Origin: Owenia fusiformis
Lineage: Eukaryota; Annelida; Polychaeta; Sabellida; Oweniidae
Length of the DNA stretch: 64,000 bases
Assembly: GCA_903813345.2 (NCBI GenBank)
Contig: CAIIXF020000002.1
Location: 29,312,723-29,376,722, forward strand
Direction: 5' to 3'
Position 1 is the stretch's first letter. Each line of letters opens with the position of its first letter. Positions 42,501-54,498 of the stretch are shown here, in pieces. Both the position numbers and the translations under genes were made by a program. A model generated the notes under the pieces. That model saw only the letters and a program-made list of their open reading frames with translations, was not told where the DNA came from and made no database searches.

Positions 42501-44050
42501 TATTATTACCACCGTTAACGACCAGGACTGAAACAGCAAGAAAATCTTACGCACTGAACGATATCTAGTTTCCCGGGGAAAATTGCCGGTCGTTAAATGC
42601 ATTCTCGACCGGTGTAAAAGGGTAGGTGGTCCTATCAAATTTTGGTCCTAATCTCTATTGATTTATATGGTGACCTAATTACAATTATTTTCCTTATTAT
42701 TTATACACAGTCAGGGCCAGTAAGGGCCGCAAGGAAAAGGGACCATAATCCCCAGGGGACCATAATTTCTTTTACACCGGTCTGAAATGCATTCTCGACC
42801 ATGACGTCACATATTGCTCAGTTCGATATAGTAAAATGAACGCCTTCTAAACTAGCACTAAAACCCCTAGAACTGGCCCGACAAGGTGGTAATAATACGA
42901 CAGTAGTGCTCAATGTAAAATATCACACCAATGCCATTTAACCGACTTTCATTAGATTTGGATTGAATTGCAAATCGTTAGTTTTTTGATTAAAAGTAAA
43001 CCGTCATTATTATCGTTTGTTACACATTCATCAATAGTCATTCTGGATTGTGTTTAGAGTACATCTTAGAAATCACATCGATTTAATGTTATCGGGAGAG
43101 TCTGATTTATATTGCACGTATAGAGTCGTGAAGTCGATTTATGATGGATGCTTATATTAATTCTTTCCTCATTTACAATAGTTAGGACATTTATGATCAA
43201 TTTGTAACAAAACTGTAACAAGTGGTCAAAACACGTGACCAAAAATATTTTTCTTGATATAACATTTTTGCAAGCGACCATCTCCCTGAGCACTCTCCAA
43301 GTGATATTGGGCCAAAATAGTCAAATGGTCTTTTCTAAAGAGAGCAAAAAAAGAAACTTTAGCGCCGCACACCAAAAGTTTACTGGCCTCTAATTGTGAT
43401 AACTTTACATCTAGGGGTACGACAATATAATGAGCTTGATAGATTACCAAAATTAGTTTGATGATCTATCGACATAACAATATCATTCACTCTATTGTCC
43501 TGGGATATGATGATATATATTGATCGTGATTGCGTCTCGAGTACTGACGAAACTGCTTTGAATGTTAATATATAAAAGAATTGTGCTTCTCCATTTTTTG
43601 AAAACTTAACCCCATGTCAACTGCCACGTTCTGATACGTGGGATCGATGTCAATATGTCAAACTTTGTCAATATCCGTGTTATCCGGTTGGTGCCTTCAG
43701 TATTGCTAAATCACCACACATATCAAATCCCTAACGATTTGCATTTTGCCTACATAGGCTATTTTCGATCGTTCTTTCGACTTCATATTAATAAGTGTTG
43801 CGTGGTCTGGTATTCCCAGATAGCCGAGTCTAGGAATTTCAAAGCTTTTTATATGTACATAAACACTTTATATAGAGTAAAAAAGCATGGCCTTTAAGAA
43901 ACATATAATATAATTTTCTAATATTTTCTAAAATTCCTTGATTTAACGAAATTTACAATGACAAATTGTCTGACTAAAATATATAAAATAAATTAATACA
44001 GACGATACGTTCCAACTTTTTATAATACAATGATCTAACCATGACGTCCA
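42501..44050. other. no gene seen
   Basis: Contains 'tgacgtcacatattgctcag' (42803), which is inverted relative to 20040-20070, so a dispersed element end is shared. No exon recognised. Confidence 0.4.
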
Positions 44051-44059
44051 AATTGACTG

Positions 44060-44490
44060 AAATGTGCTGATGACATTAACATCCTTTACCCACATCACAA
44101 CCTTGACGAGCTATTAAGAATTCTTAACAATGAGTTCAATGCCATTAATGGTTTACGGCTGACAAATTCTATAATTTTTATCCCTGCCAAAAAAACTCTC
44201 CAAAGAGATATCGGTACCACTATTGACGATGCTCCCATTAAAAGCTAGAGTGGCAAGTACTTATTTTCCAGGAGTCACGATAGATGACCGATTAACTTGG
44301 AAAAGTTAAAAGAATCCTAGGCCTGTTTTTCAGAGCCAGGGATGTTCTGAACGAGGAATCTAGATCAAAAGTTTATCAGGCCCTAGTTTTATCCAAAATA
44401 AATTATTGTATTACAATTTGTAGGTCATGTTTAAAAGTTAGCACTCAAAATTACATGATTCAAAAGATTTCGAATAATCGCTGACTCTGT
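44060..44490 (+). mobile_element. LINE reverse transcriptase relic (motif C onward)
   Basis: Frame pieces CADDINILYPHHNLDELLRI (a degraded FADD motif), NEFNAINGLRLTNSII, 'TIDD' and FRARDVLNEESRSKVYQALV with SKINYC. This order matches the RT palm/thumb of CR1/Jockey-like LINEs. Stops and frameshifts throughout; a dead fragment. Confidence 0.8.
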
Positions 44491-45775
44491 TCAAAGGGAG
44501 CATAGTGCATAAAACAAGCGCAGTTTGAAATTTTTATTTATTTATATCCTTTAACGTGCCCAATTTTCAGTTTATATACAACTTTTTAAAAAGCATTTCA
44601 AACAACATTGCCTTTACACAACCATAAAACGAGAACAAGCAACAGCTTAGTTCAATCCAAGTTGTATTTTACAGTGAATGCCTAATGCGTTTTCGATTTT
44701 TCGACCGCCGTGGTAAGTTAAAGATTACCACTGCTACGGGTATTTATATCCAGCTTCAGGAAAGTCAAGATTCAATATATAATTCCACGAGAGCTGAAAT
44801 CATATTAGTGAACATAATTGATATTGACATATCATCCACGCGTCACAGGATCTAATGATATATTACCGATGGGTTACTTACACCTGACTGGTGGTGCAGA
44901 GCGTTTATATTTCATCAGTATAATGTGATGATGAAGTGAGAATATGCGAAAGCAAAAGACACAGATCTACCTGTGTACTATTATGGTGTTAAAACTGCTT
45001 CTTTATTCGGTACATTAAATATTTCTTACCAAATAAAACAAACAATTTACCAAACCTTCATCCAATCTATCGAATGTTTTTTTTTAATTTATCGAATGTA
45101 ATAATCTATACAATTTATATTCGCTAAATAGTTACACTTGTTCTTTGTGTTAGCATTTACATTTGATATTTGTACATGTATTTGTGCGATACAGCGAATC
45201 AATTTGGTTTCCCTACCGCACGTATAATTCAATTAATTATTTGTAAATTCGGTATTTAGATTATTTATATTCGGTAAATAGCAAATTAGCTTTCGGTAAA
45301 ATGTATTACTAATGTTATAGAAAAATAAATCATTTGGTAAATATAGAAAAAATGAATCGAGGGAGTTTTTTCATGCATTTGTGTTTTTCATCTAAAAAAC
45401 ATCAATACACTTTAAAATATTTTATTGACTATAAGATTGCATCATATAATCCCAAAAAACATTTCTCATTTTCAAGGATTATCTATTATGGATTAACACC
45501 CAGCACAAGACAAAATCGTATGGAATAACTTCGGATAAGCTAGTTATTAAGCTTGTTATTATGGTCTTACTAGTGGTTATTATTGAGTAATGGTACAGGT
45601 ATTCGATATGGTATTGCAGCTTACACTTAAGTAATGGTACACGTATCCTTGGATTTTAGGCCCGAATACCGAGGTTTATTTTTTTAATTATCGTGTATTA
45701 TTATTTTGTGTTGATATTAGTTAACCATCTAACTATTGGCATGATATGATAACCTTGTTATATTAATATAGCGCA
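44491..45775. other. no gene seen; holds a repeat fragment
   Basis: 45400-45505 matches 23795-23905. 'ttcggtaaat' variants recur between 45230 and 45345. No other feature. Confidence 0.45.
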
Positions 45776-46025
45776 TAGGCGTAGCCAGGGGGATGCGATG
45801 GGTGCGATCGCACCCCCATCCCCTCCATAACCAATGAAAATAGAACCATTAGATAGAAGAAAAAAGTCTTAAAATGCTTTTTATTTGAAGCTTCTAGCTC
45901 GATTTTGAACGAAGTTGCACCAATTTTTGTAAAATTCAAAACAAATCTTCAAAAACATTTTTTATGCCACGATCGCACCAAGCCCCCCCCCCCCTCCCCC
46001 CGACTGAAAGCTGGCTACGCCACTG
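45776..46025. mobile_element. MITE with GGCGTAGCCAG ends
   Basis: 'ataggcgtagccaggggg' and 'gctggctacgccactg' are terminal inverted repeats around about 220 bp. A subterminal 'gatgcgatgggtgcgatcgc acccccatcccc' hairpin is present. A truncated relative begins at 48885 ('ataggtgtagccaggagggg'). Confidence 0.75.
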
Positions 46026-46957
46026 TAACGTGTAATCAATACCCTACATTTTGTATGTTCAATTTGTATACTAAAAACTGTTATTAATCCACAAATTTAG
46101 ATGACGACAAGATAAAAATTCGAATCAAGAATGAAAAGGTGTCTAAGTATATAAATCTTAAGGGTAATGCATATTTGAATTAAACAGAGGCGGGTTAATT
46201 TATATTGTGCTATGAATTACGCTTTTATTCAAAATTGCAGCTAAGATGCCTGTTTTATGAAAAATATCACGGAAGATGTATTCTAGATATCAGTAGTATT
46301 CTCAGAAATTTATTATCCGAAACGGATAACATCTAGCCACTCAGACAAACAATCGCAGACATAGGCTAAGCTTGTTTATTTACCAGTTAGATTTGTTGAC
46401 TTACCGATCCGTATTTCAATCTCCGGGATGACGTTCTTTTCACTTTGTATTTGCGTGCAGTGTAATATAAGTTGATACTTTTGTTCAAAAATGTACTTTT
46501 AATGGCTTTTTTATGCCTTTTATTTTCAAATTATGTTTTGTTTTGATGTCAGTGTGAAAAGTCAAGAAACGTCAACCCCGACTTTTAATTAAAAAATGTT
46601 GGTTAATCACTTATGGCAAATCACAAGGTTGATGATGTCAACGGACCATGATCGTGGAAGACTATCAATATCAGGTGTATATCGCATAGAAAAAAAATAT
46701 AGCTAATTTTTCGCACTGATATGATGATGACTATTGGGCGTACATACTCGTTCTGTCATGTTACTTACATTTCATTTGCAAGTTGTCCACATATTAATCC
46801 GGCGTTTTGTTTAATCAAATTTCCCGCCCCTTGAGGTTTCCGACCAATGCATCAGTTAATATTTTCAGAATACAAATTTTCCATTTTCATTTCTCTGATA
46901 GATAAAGTCTCATTTTGAATCTGTTCGTGTATTAAAGAGTATGCTTTTATAATGCCG

Positions 46958-47088
46958 TGGTCACATTTGCTCAGATTTTCAGCACCGGCGCCCGGCCGAT
47001 GAGTATTTTGTTCAAAATTGTATTCAATTCTGAACAAAATACTCAATCGGCCGGGCGCCGTAATGAAAATCGGAGCAAATGTTACCAA
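46958..47088. repeat. palindrome with mirror-image open frames
   Basis: 'gtcacatttgctcagatttt c...cggcgcccggccgatgag tattttgttc' is mirrored by 'gaacaaaatactcaatcggc cgggcgccg...gaaaatcggagcaaatgtta c'. Because of the symmetry both strands start MVTFA-.IF and carry similar short frames; these are not genes. Confidence 0.85.
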
Positions 47089-47494
47089 GTCATAACTGAT
47101 GAAAAATCAAATGAGAACATGAACATGGATAATATGGGCACTATCACGCTGCGTGCAGAGTCTAGTTATAAACTACGAGAAGACGAAACTCTCATTTAAG
47201 AAGTGAAGTTGAACAAATGCAAAGGGTAGGGTACTATAGAAGGGGATCATATAAAAGCACGATCTATTTCACAACGCCTTTAACTTTTGTTCTTCAACTG
47301 TTGCCCTTTGTGCATTTCAAAAATAAAATATCTCAATCTGATTTGTTCCACCTTTCTTTTCGCTCAGTTCTGCAATATTATGTCCGTATGTTGTTTAGGA
47401 TTATGTCATTTGCGAAATAGCTGTAAGACATTATGAGAATGAATATGGGAGTTTCCACGATAATGTTGTTCACATGATTTTATACACATACCTG

Positions 47495-48200
47495 CATAAC
47501 AATCAGAGACAGAAGTCTTAATATTGTCCAATAAAAAAAATAAGAATCTAACATTTAATGATAACAAAAGGATTAATTGCTTAGTTCTCTTTGTTTTAGT
47601 CTTTGTTTTCTTAAATGCGGAAGTGTACCAACATAACCTAGATTACATAAGAGATCATCTAACAGTCTAAAATTGCTTTTAATTGCAAGTTAATGCATTC
47701 CGACCAAAATTTGTATACCTGTAATTTTGGGGGGGGGGGCGATGTTACATCACATAACTACAACGTTCATATAGAAATATACAATAAGCATGTCCGTATA
47801 AAAGCTAAAATTATAAAAACTCATTTCAAAGTCATTCTGTTCATGGGAGCGTCAAGTTATGAAAAACAATGCTAAACACTCAAACAAATCGACTTGATTA
47901 CCTTTGAAAACTTCTTGAGAGGAAATGGACAAATGTATTTTTCTAACTCATTAGAACGTCTGTCTGATTGAAATTCTATTTTTTAAATACAAACATAAAT
48001 GATTTAATCTTGGTCAGAAGTCTGAACATTGTCCAACAAAATAATAAGAATCTAACATTTAATGATTACAAAAGGATTGATTACTATATATAGTCTTTGT
48101 CTTAGTCTTTGTTTTTCTAACGGCGGAAGTGTACCAACATCACCTTGATTACAGAAGAGATCATCTAACAGTCTAAAATTGCTTTTAATTCCCGGGTTTT
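47495..48200. repeat. diverged direct duplication
   Basis: 47505-47690 and 48008-48195 share 'agaatctaacatttaatgat', 'ggaagtgtaccaacat' and 'gatcatctaacagtctaaaa ttgcttttaatt'. Spacing is about 510 bp. Confidence 0.8.
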
Positions 48201-48629
48201 AATCCGGGGTTTTAATTACATTTTATGTATAGACTTTTTTGCCTCTATTCTCATTTTTAAACCTGTTTCTGTTTGCTTATTTAACAATTGTGATAAATTA
48301 TTCAGTTAGTGTCGAAATCAAAACAATTTTCTACATTATAGTCCCCTCCTCTTGCACTGCCTAAATATTAAAATAAGCCAGTCTGATTGCGAATTTACAA
48401 ATCCTGTAAAAGTAGCTTCAAACCGCCTTTTAATCAGAGAAAACAATAAGTTAATTCATCTGATTGCGAAAATACGAATCAATCTGATTATCTGATCTCC
48501 ATGCTATTTGATTCGTGCATTATCTACAAGTCAGTCGGGCAAGGGTGAAATTATTTCATTTGAAAACAGAAATAAATATCAGAACCCCTCTAGCATAACT
48601 ATTCGGAAGAAATTCATACAAAAAATAAG

Positions 48630-48800
48630 GTACACAACTGATGAAGGGTCCCACACAATGCACACACCCCTCTCATCCTCCTCCGTGTTGGCCCACACAC
48701 GACCATATTTGACAATTTTTCTAAAAGCGTTTTCCCCGGGAATATCGTGTAGCGGTTGCCAGAAGTCGCACAGCTTGGGAGTCAGGGTATCCTGATCCAT
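48630..48800 (-). CDS. unidentified protein-like frame (possible exon or retro-fragment)
   Basis: From ATG 48800 the frame reads MDQDTLTPKLCDFWQPLHDI, then PGENAFRKIVKYGRVWANTE and GVCIVWDPSSVV before becoming AT-rich. G+C and residue use are unlike the flanks, and the first ~57 residues look like folded protein. No family recognised and no convincing donor at the 3' edge ('gttgtgtacc'). It could be an isolated exon, a captured gene piece in a transposon, or chance. Confidence 0.3.
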
Positions 48801-48879
48801 GCCTCAACGCCTGGCGGGTCTGATATTTAGAAGGGGCGCAAGAATTATTAGGGGACGGGGTAAATGTGAAAGTTGCCAA

Positions 48880-48935
48880 AATATCCATAGGTGTAGCCAG
48901 GAGGGGGGGGGGGGGTGCGATGGGTGCGATAACAA
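48880..48935. mobile_element. truncated GGCGTAGCCAG-type MITE end
   Basis: 'ccataggtgtagccaggagg' followed by a G-run and 'gtgcgatgggtgcgat', as in the left end at 45776. Confidence 0.6.
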
Positions 48936-50240
48936 TAGGCTTTATATATGCTTTAATGTTTTATTTATCATGATGCTTCTATGTAGCCTATTAATTACAG
49001 TTCTTTTTGCAATATAAAACTGGTATGTTTATGCAAATTCCGATTGGACTAATATAAAGGGATATTGTTTCATTATGTGGACTTGAGAAAGTCCGACATA
49101 CTCATTGCTTTCAACCCAAAACTTAAAATAGGAAGTTATCAAGATCCCAAGAACACGATCGCTACTTAAACAATACGTTTGTAGAATCCCGGCGATCGAA
49201 ATGCAATCAAACTTTCGCAATCAGGTGCCTAATTAGTCTTTTGATCTCTAAAGTTTTACGACTGAACGTTTCAATGAACTCGTGAGAAGCAAACGCAATC
49301 ATCAGATAAACATTTTTCTAGTAAATCTAAAATAGAGTAAAACCCAGGGAAAAAGATCGCGTGTTCATAGAAATTAGGCATATTTCAATTTTGAAATAAC
49401 AAAAGTCAGTCTCGGAAGAATTTTCCAAGCATTCCCTGCTTCGATGCGTTTTTATTGCAAGGGCCGTTTAGCGCCGATATGAATTCATTATAGGGCATTA
49501 GGGTTGTGCTTTATTTGTTTTATTTATATAAATGTTATAAAATGTGTACGACACTTTAATGAATTATTTTTAGGGTTACAATGCATATTTGACTTTTCCC
49601 TCTAAACGTTTAAATTCATCTTTATACTTTTCTTAGTTTGCTTCATAAAATTAACATTGGATCCTAGACAGTTATCAAATTCTCAGACATTTGATTAATA
49701 TAGATATTTGTACTTCCTTTGACCAGTGGTGCTGGTGTGACTGAGATTCGAATCTAATCTGTTTCATTTTTATGTAAATTGAGAGGAATAAAGTTTTATT
49801 TTAAGCGTTTTAACAAACTTTACGTTTGGCGTGCAGCTCAACTTAATACACAATCAAAGGACAGAATACAGAAATAAGAACATGCCTTTTATTTGTTATT
49901 CAAGCTTGTGGAAGGATAAAGACAAAGGGGTCGCGGCTATCGTGATGACGCCATCTTATTTCTAGGAATTATTTCTGCCTCTCATTGCTTAAACCGGCTT
50001 CGTTAAACAGTGCCAAAATATATAAGTCGGAGCCAAAAACAAGACTATTTTTATATTTAAAACCCCTCACCTTGTCAATGTCTATGCCTGCATCTGGTTT
50101 TCCCACATTTGGGAGGGAGCCAATATACACATAGATTACTTACTGGCCATGGACAGGGGGGGGGCACAGAAACGAACATTCTGGGGTCATAAGGGATACT
50201 TGGGGAAGGAGGAGGGGTGGTGGTGAATAGTGAAGTCCGG
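48936..50240. other. no gene seen
   Basis: AT-rich; no splice-bounded frame or repeat of note. Confidence 0.4.
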
Positions 50241-50244
50241 GAGT

Positions 50245-50560
50245 GAAGTTAAGGGGTATTGAAATCTTTCTTTTGATATTTAGTGCTTGAATGGAGACTT
50301 GTTTCCACCTCCCGCATTCTAGTAGAATTTAAATATTTGATCCAAAGGAGTTATTTTAAATCAAACTTGAATTCCGATTAATTAACACTCCAATGATTGT
50401 ACCGCTTCACTATTGTCTAAGATAATTATAATGAATTCACGGGACACTATAGTCTTCCTTTTAAACTTTAGTGGTTGGATGGAGACTTGTTTCCCCACCC
50501 CGTACACAAGTAAATTTGTAAATTTTAAATATTTGATTTAGGAAGGTATTTGCAATCAAA
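50245..50560. repeat. diverged ~190-bp direct repeat
   Basis: 'tggagacttgtttcc', 'aaatatttgat' and 'aatcaaact' recur in order at 50290-50375 and 50474-50560. Confidence 0.65.
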
Positions 50561-51849
50561 CTCTGATGATGCAAGACTAGTCAGCCAAGACTAAATAAAA
50601 TTATGAACTTATTATCATTTAGACTATTGAGTTCATTAAATTATAATTCCATAAATATCATATTTAATCCTGTCAACACAATAATGGTATTAATTGGCAT
50701 GATATGTAGTCAGAGACGGTTTAAAAAGTTGTTTAGATTAATGATAGTATTAGGAAAAATCCTAACTCAAAGTTTTTGTTCTTTCGCAATCCAGAGCAAA
50801 CCACTCGCCGGGCAAGCATTCTTTAAAAACGTGAAGTTTTCACCATGTTGAGCAGTTTTGAAAATTGTCCAATTTGAACCATCGCCTTGTATATTTCTGT
50901 AACTGCCCCCCCCCCTTGACACTCGAGTGTAAGAATCCTTTCCACACTGGAGAACAATCACTGACTGCGATTTGTATGATTGAACATTATACACTTATCA
51001 TTAATTCGTAAAGAATAGTTTTAAAATAAACAGCTTGTTTTATGTTATGATTGGAGTGATGTATGCATAGACAGAAGAATGACACTGGTTTTGAAATATC
51101 TTAATTATCCCATTGAATGAATGAATGAAGCCATCCGTCCCTCTGTCCATTCTTAACTCATACTTGTGGACTGATTTGATTTAAAGGAGAAGTCTCGGTG
51201 TAGGACGTGTACACACTAATGAGAACGAATTTTACTCATTTCTATTTAGGATTCGTTCATATACTAGCGGGGCTTTAGAGCATTTACAAACGCACGAAAT
51301 GTATTGTTTTAAGGCAACTTTTATGACATATAATGTATTTAAAGCTGATTAATTTTAGATTATATTCGGTTCAATTTTACAAATAATGAATAGTATTACA
51401 GTATATCGAAAAATATACAATAATTTACATTAACTTGCGCAGACTGCAAACAATGTACATGGTTGGCGCGTTCTTGATAATAAGAATTAAAGGTTGAACT
51501 TAAAAATCAAACATTTTCTTTTTTTAAACATAATAAATCTTTAAATCAAGAAAATAAAAATAAGATTGATGATTGAACTTTTCATAGTCAACTGCGACTG
51601 TGTCGACGCATGTTTATTTACTTAGCTAATTAGATATGTAAAATTGTTAATGGCCGCAACGGATAATACGTAAGCTGCTGTTCGGATAAGACATTTCTAT
51701 ATGATTAATAACAAATCCCGGACAGAATGTTATTCAACAGTACTTGATCTTATCAGTTATTATTCAATTTGGATAATAAATCTATTATCTCGTCGTATTG
51801 ATGTTTATTATATAGTGTTTCTCGTTGTGCAGGTATTGGGAATTTTTAA
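50561..51849. other. no gene seen
   Basis: AT-rich; short poly-C near 50907-50915. No recognisable exon. Confidence 0.4.
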
Positions 51850-51879
51850 AAAGTGAAGAGACAAATATAAAGTACATCA

Positions 51880-52330
51880 CTGGTTGTGCAAAGATCTGAA
51901 TTTGTCACTTAACAAAAAAGACTGGAAAATGATCAATAGAATCTATAAGGTCAGCAATTTTGAACCAAAATTAGCTTCATTCAATTTAAAATTCTTCATA
52001 GATTTTTGGCCACCAACACATATTTGAAAATGTGTGGATTAGCAGAATCGGATATGTGTACCTTTTGTAAAGTAGAACCAGAGTCAATCTGTCATCTCCT
52101 CTATGACTGTAAACACTCAAGCCACGTATTCCTTTCATTATAACGAATTTTATGTTACATGACTATATGTTTTTATTCCGCTATTTAATATACGCTCTAC
52201 CATGATTATTTGGTATCAAATTAAACGTCTCTTAATCCTGCAAAATATCATTTAGTTTTTATCTCAGGGTTATAAAAGCTGAACGCATTATCAATCGTCG
52301 AACATTCCAAACTATCATTTTTTGCCTTGT
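51880..52330 (+). mobile_element. LINE RT C-terminal relic
   Basis: Frame NLSLNKKDWKMINRIYKVSN leads to SFNLKFFIDFW, a frameshift, then MCGLAESDMCTFCKVEPESI and CHLLYDCKHSS. The C-x2-C...H-x-C pattern after 'LPTN'-like text is the C-terminal signature of LINE polymerases. A degraded tail continues to about 52330; the assembly gap follows. Confidence 0.75.
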
Positions 52331-52500
52331 AACCGATCACCCTTATGTTGATTGACAGTAACTTTTTTATATTCTGAAACGTATTTTGTTATGATAATTG
52401 ACAATTTCATCACAAAGACTGCATCGTGTCGATTGTACGTTAGCTGGAATTAATTTATTTGCTAATTTACTATTGGAAAATCGACATTAAGTATGTGTAG

Positions 52501-53000
52501 NNNNNNNNNNNNNNNNNNNNNNNNNNNNNNNNNNNNNNNNNNNNNNNNNNNNNNNNNNNNNNNNNNNNNNNNNNNNNNNNNNNNNNNNNNNNNNNNNNNN
52601 NNNNNNNNNNNNNNNNNNNNNNNNNNNNNNNNNNNNNNNNNNNNNNNNNNNNNNNNNNNNNNNNNNNNNNNNNNNNNNNNNNNNNNNNNNNNNNNNNNNN
52701 NNNNNNNNNNNNNNNNNNNNNNNNNNNNNNNNNNNNNNNNNNNNNNNNNNNNNNNNNNNNNNNNNNNNNNNNNNNNNNNNNNNNNNNNNNNNNNNNNNNN
52801 NNNNNNNNNNNNNNNNNNNNNNNNNNNNNNNNNNNNNNNNNNNNNNNNNNNNNNNNNNNNNNNNNNNNNNNNNNNNNNNNNNNNNNNNNNNNNNNNNNNN
52901 NNNNNNNNNNNNNNNNNNNNNNNNNNNNNNNNNNNNNNNNNNNNNNNNNNNNNNNNNNNNNNNNNNNNNNNNNNNNNNNNNNNNNNNNNNNNNNNNNNNN
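52501..53000. other. assembly gap (500 N)
   Basis: Exactly 500 N, the conventional scaffold spacer; true size unknown. It lies downstream of the sacsin-like exons and may hide further exons. Confidence 0.99.
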
Positions 53001-53563
53001 AACAATTTGTAAGATTTTCAGAAATTTTTGATGACTGGTTTAAGAGAAACGTGTGTTCAAAAAGTTCGCCATATCGATACCCATTCTTTCATGAAAAATA
53101 TCAACAATCCTTGAAATGAGAGCATTTTTCCGTGAACTTATTGAACGACCTGGCACACTCAAACTTCATATATAAATGAACTTTCACATAATCTAGTCAT
53201 TTTGAAATGATATTTGAAAATTGATCAGTATCAATAATTCTGTCAAATCTTTGTATAACGCAATATAAACCATATTAGAAATGTACTTATGTTGCTTTAC
53301 TTGTTATAAAAGGAGATACTTAGCTTGTTTTTCTATGCACAGTATTTCTTTGATAAAAACGATGCCGATTTTTTCTCAACAACAATCACTTCTCAAAATT
53401 TAATTTGTATGGCAAAAAAATATCAAGATAACTCAAAAGTTCATCAAAAACAGTACTTTTATAATAAAGATGTAACAGAAAGAGCACCTGACTAATTTCG
53501 TCCGAGGTAGTATTTATTTCGTCTTCCATGTTATGATCCATCATACGATTTATAGTACCCATA

Positions 53564-53990
53564 CAGGGTGAGCCAAAAAAAGGTAACCCAAACAAACGTT
53601 AATAAATCAGTCGAGCAGCATTGTCATACAGTTATGTTTAGCGCAATTAAACCTTGTTCAAAGTTCTTTCATTCTACATGCAAGATCCATTGGTCTACAC
53701 AAATGGTCAAGATTTAATGGCCATTTTACAAAACATTCTGTAAAATCCCTGCGTCGTGTCTGGAGGCAAACTTGAACGTTTTGGGTGAAGTTGTGCAATG
53801 TCCACTACACCAGCTCACATATCTTGTGTCATGCCTCTCATTTGAAGCATGTTTTGTAAATGACCATAAAATCGTGGTCATATATTGGCCAATAGATATG
53901 ATAAAATAACATTGAATAAGGCCTATTTATTTCAAATATAACTCTAAACCAATTCTGAATGATTGTGTTATTAAAATACATTTGTCTTAG
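53564..53990. mobile_element. mariner-like end and probable relic
   Basis: TA followed by CAGGGTGAGCCAAAAAAAGG, a terminus like those of the elements at 55821 and 63178. The opposite end was not seen. It lies immediately downstream of the last visible sacsin-like exon. Confidence 0.5.
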
Positions 53991-54019
53991 TTAACTTTTT
54001 TATACTAAAAAGCAGTTAC

Positions 54020-54498
54020 CATAATTCTCGCTGACGTCCATGGCACACCCCACGAGTGGAATCAAGCCCACCTTTTCATTTCGTATAAGATTCCTCAAGC
54101 GCACGGACATCTCATACAAGTGACATACAAGCCACGTTTTATGTTTAACTGTCTCCCCTAAGGTTTCCACCTTAACTCTGACCAATGATAACATTGTAAC
54201 TGGATCATACGTTGCGACATCTGGGTTGTCTAGAAGGAGCTGTCTGCTTTTGATTGACTCGAGAAAATTAAGGTCATTTCTTGCATCAATTGTCAGAGAT
54301 ACATTAAGAAGGGTTTGGTCATTAACGTTGCCGATGATAGAGACAGTTATGGTGTTCAGCGTCTTCATAAACAACAGGATGAGCTCAGCATCCTGGTTGA
54401 GGGACATCAGCAAGTAAACAATCTCATCCATGTTATAACATTGGCTTGTTAATTCAGACGACATCTCGTTTGGCTTAGGAAAAAGTCTAATAGGGAAT
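54020..54498 (-). CDS. sacsin-like later exon
   Basis: 479 nt. The acceptor is 'gaaatca..gatttcag' on the minus strand and the donor GTAACT (phase 1). Encodes [20 protein letters not shown], then a helical region with [14 protein letters not shown] and a hydrophilic second half. It resembles the sacsin segment in which a 'FPLR' word is followed by an LLFLK-like word. 160 residues without a stop. Confidence 0.78.

Noticed and set aside
52487-53119. Frames across the N gap on both strands
   Set aside because: Composed of X residues from the 500-N spacer.
53386-53595. Minus-strand frame as a further sacsin-like exon
   Set aside because: It begins in the mariner-like terminus and does not resemble the expected sacsin segment.
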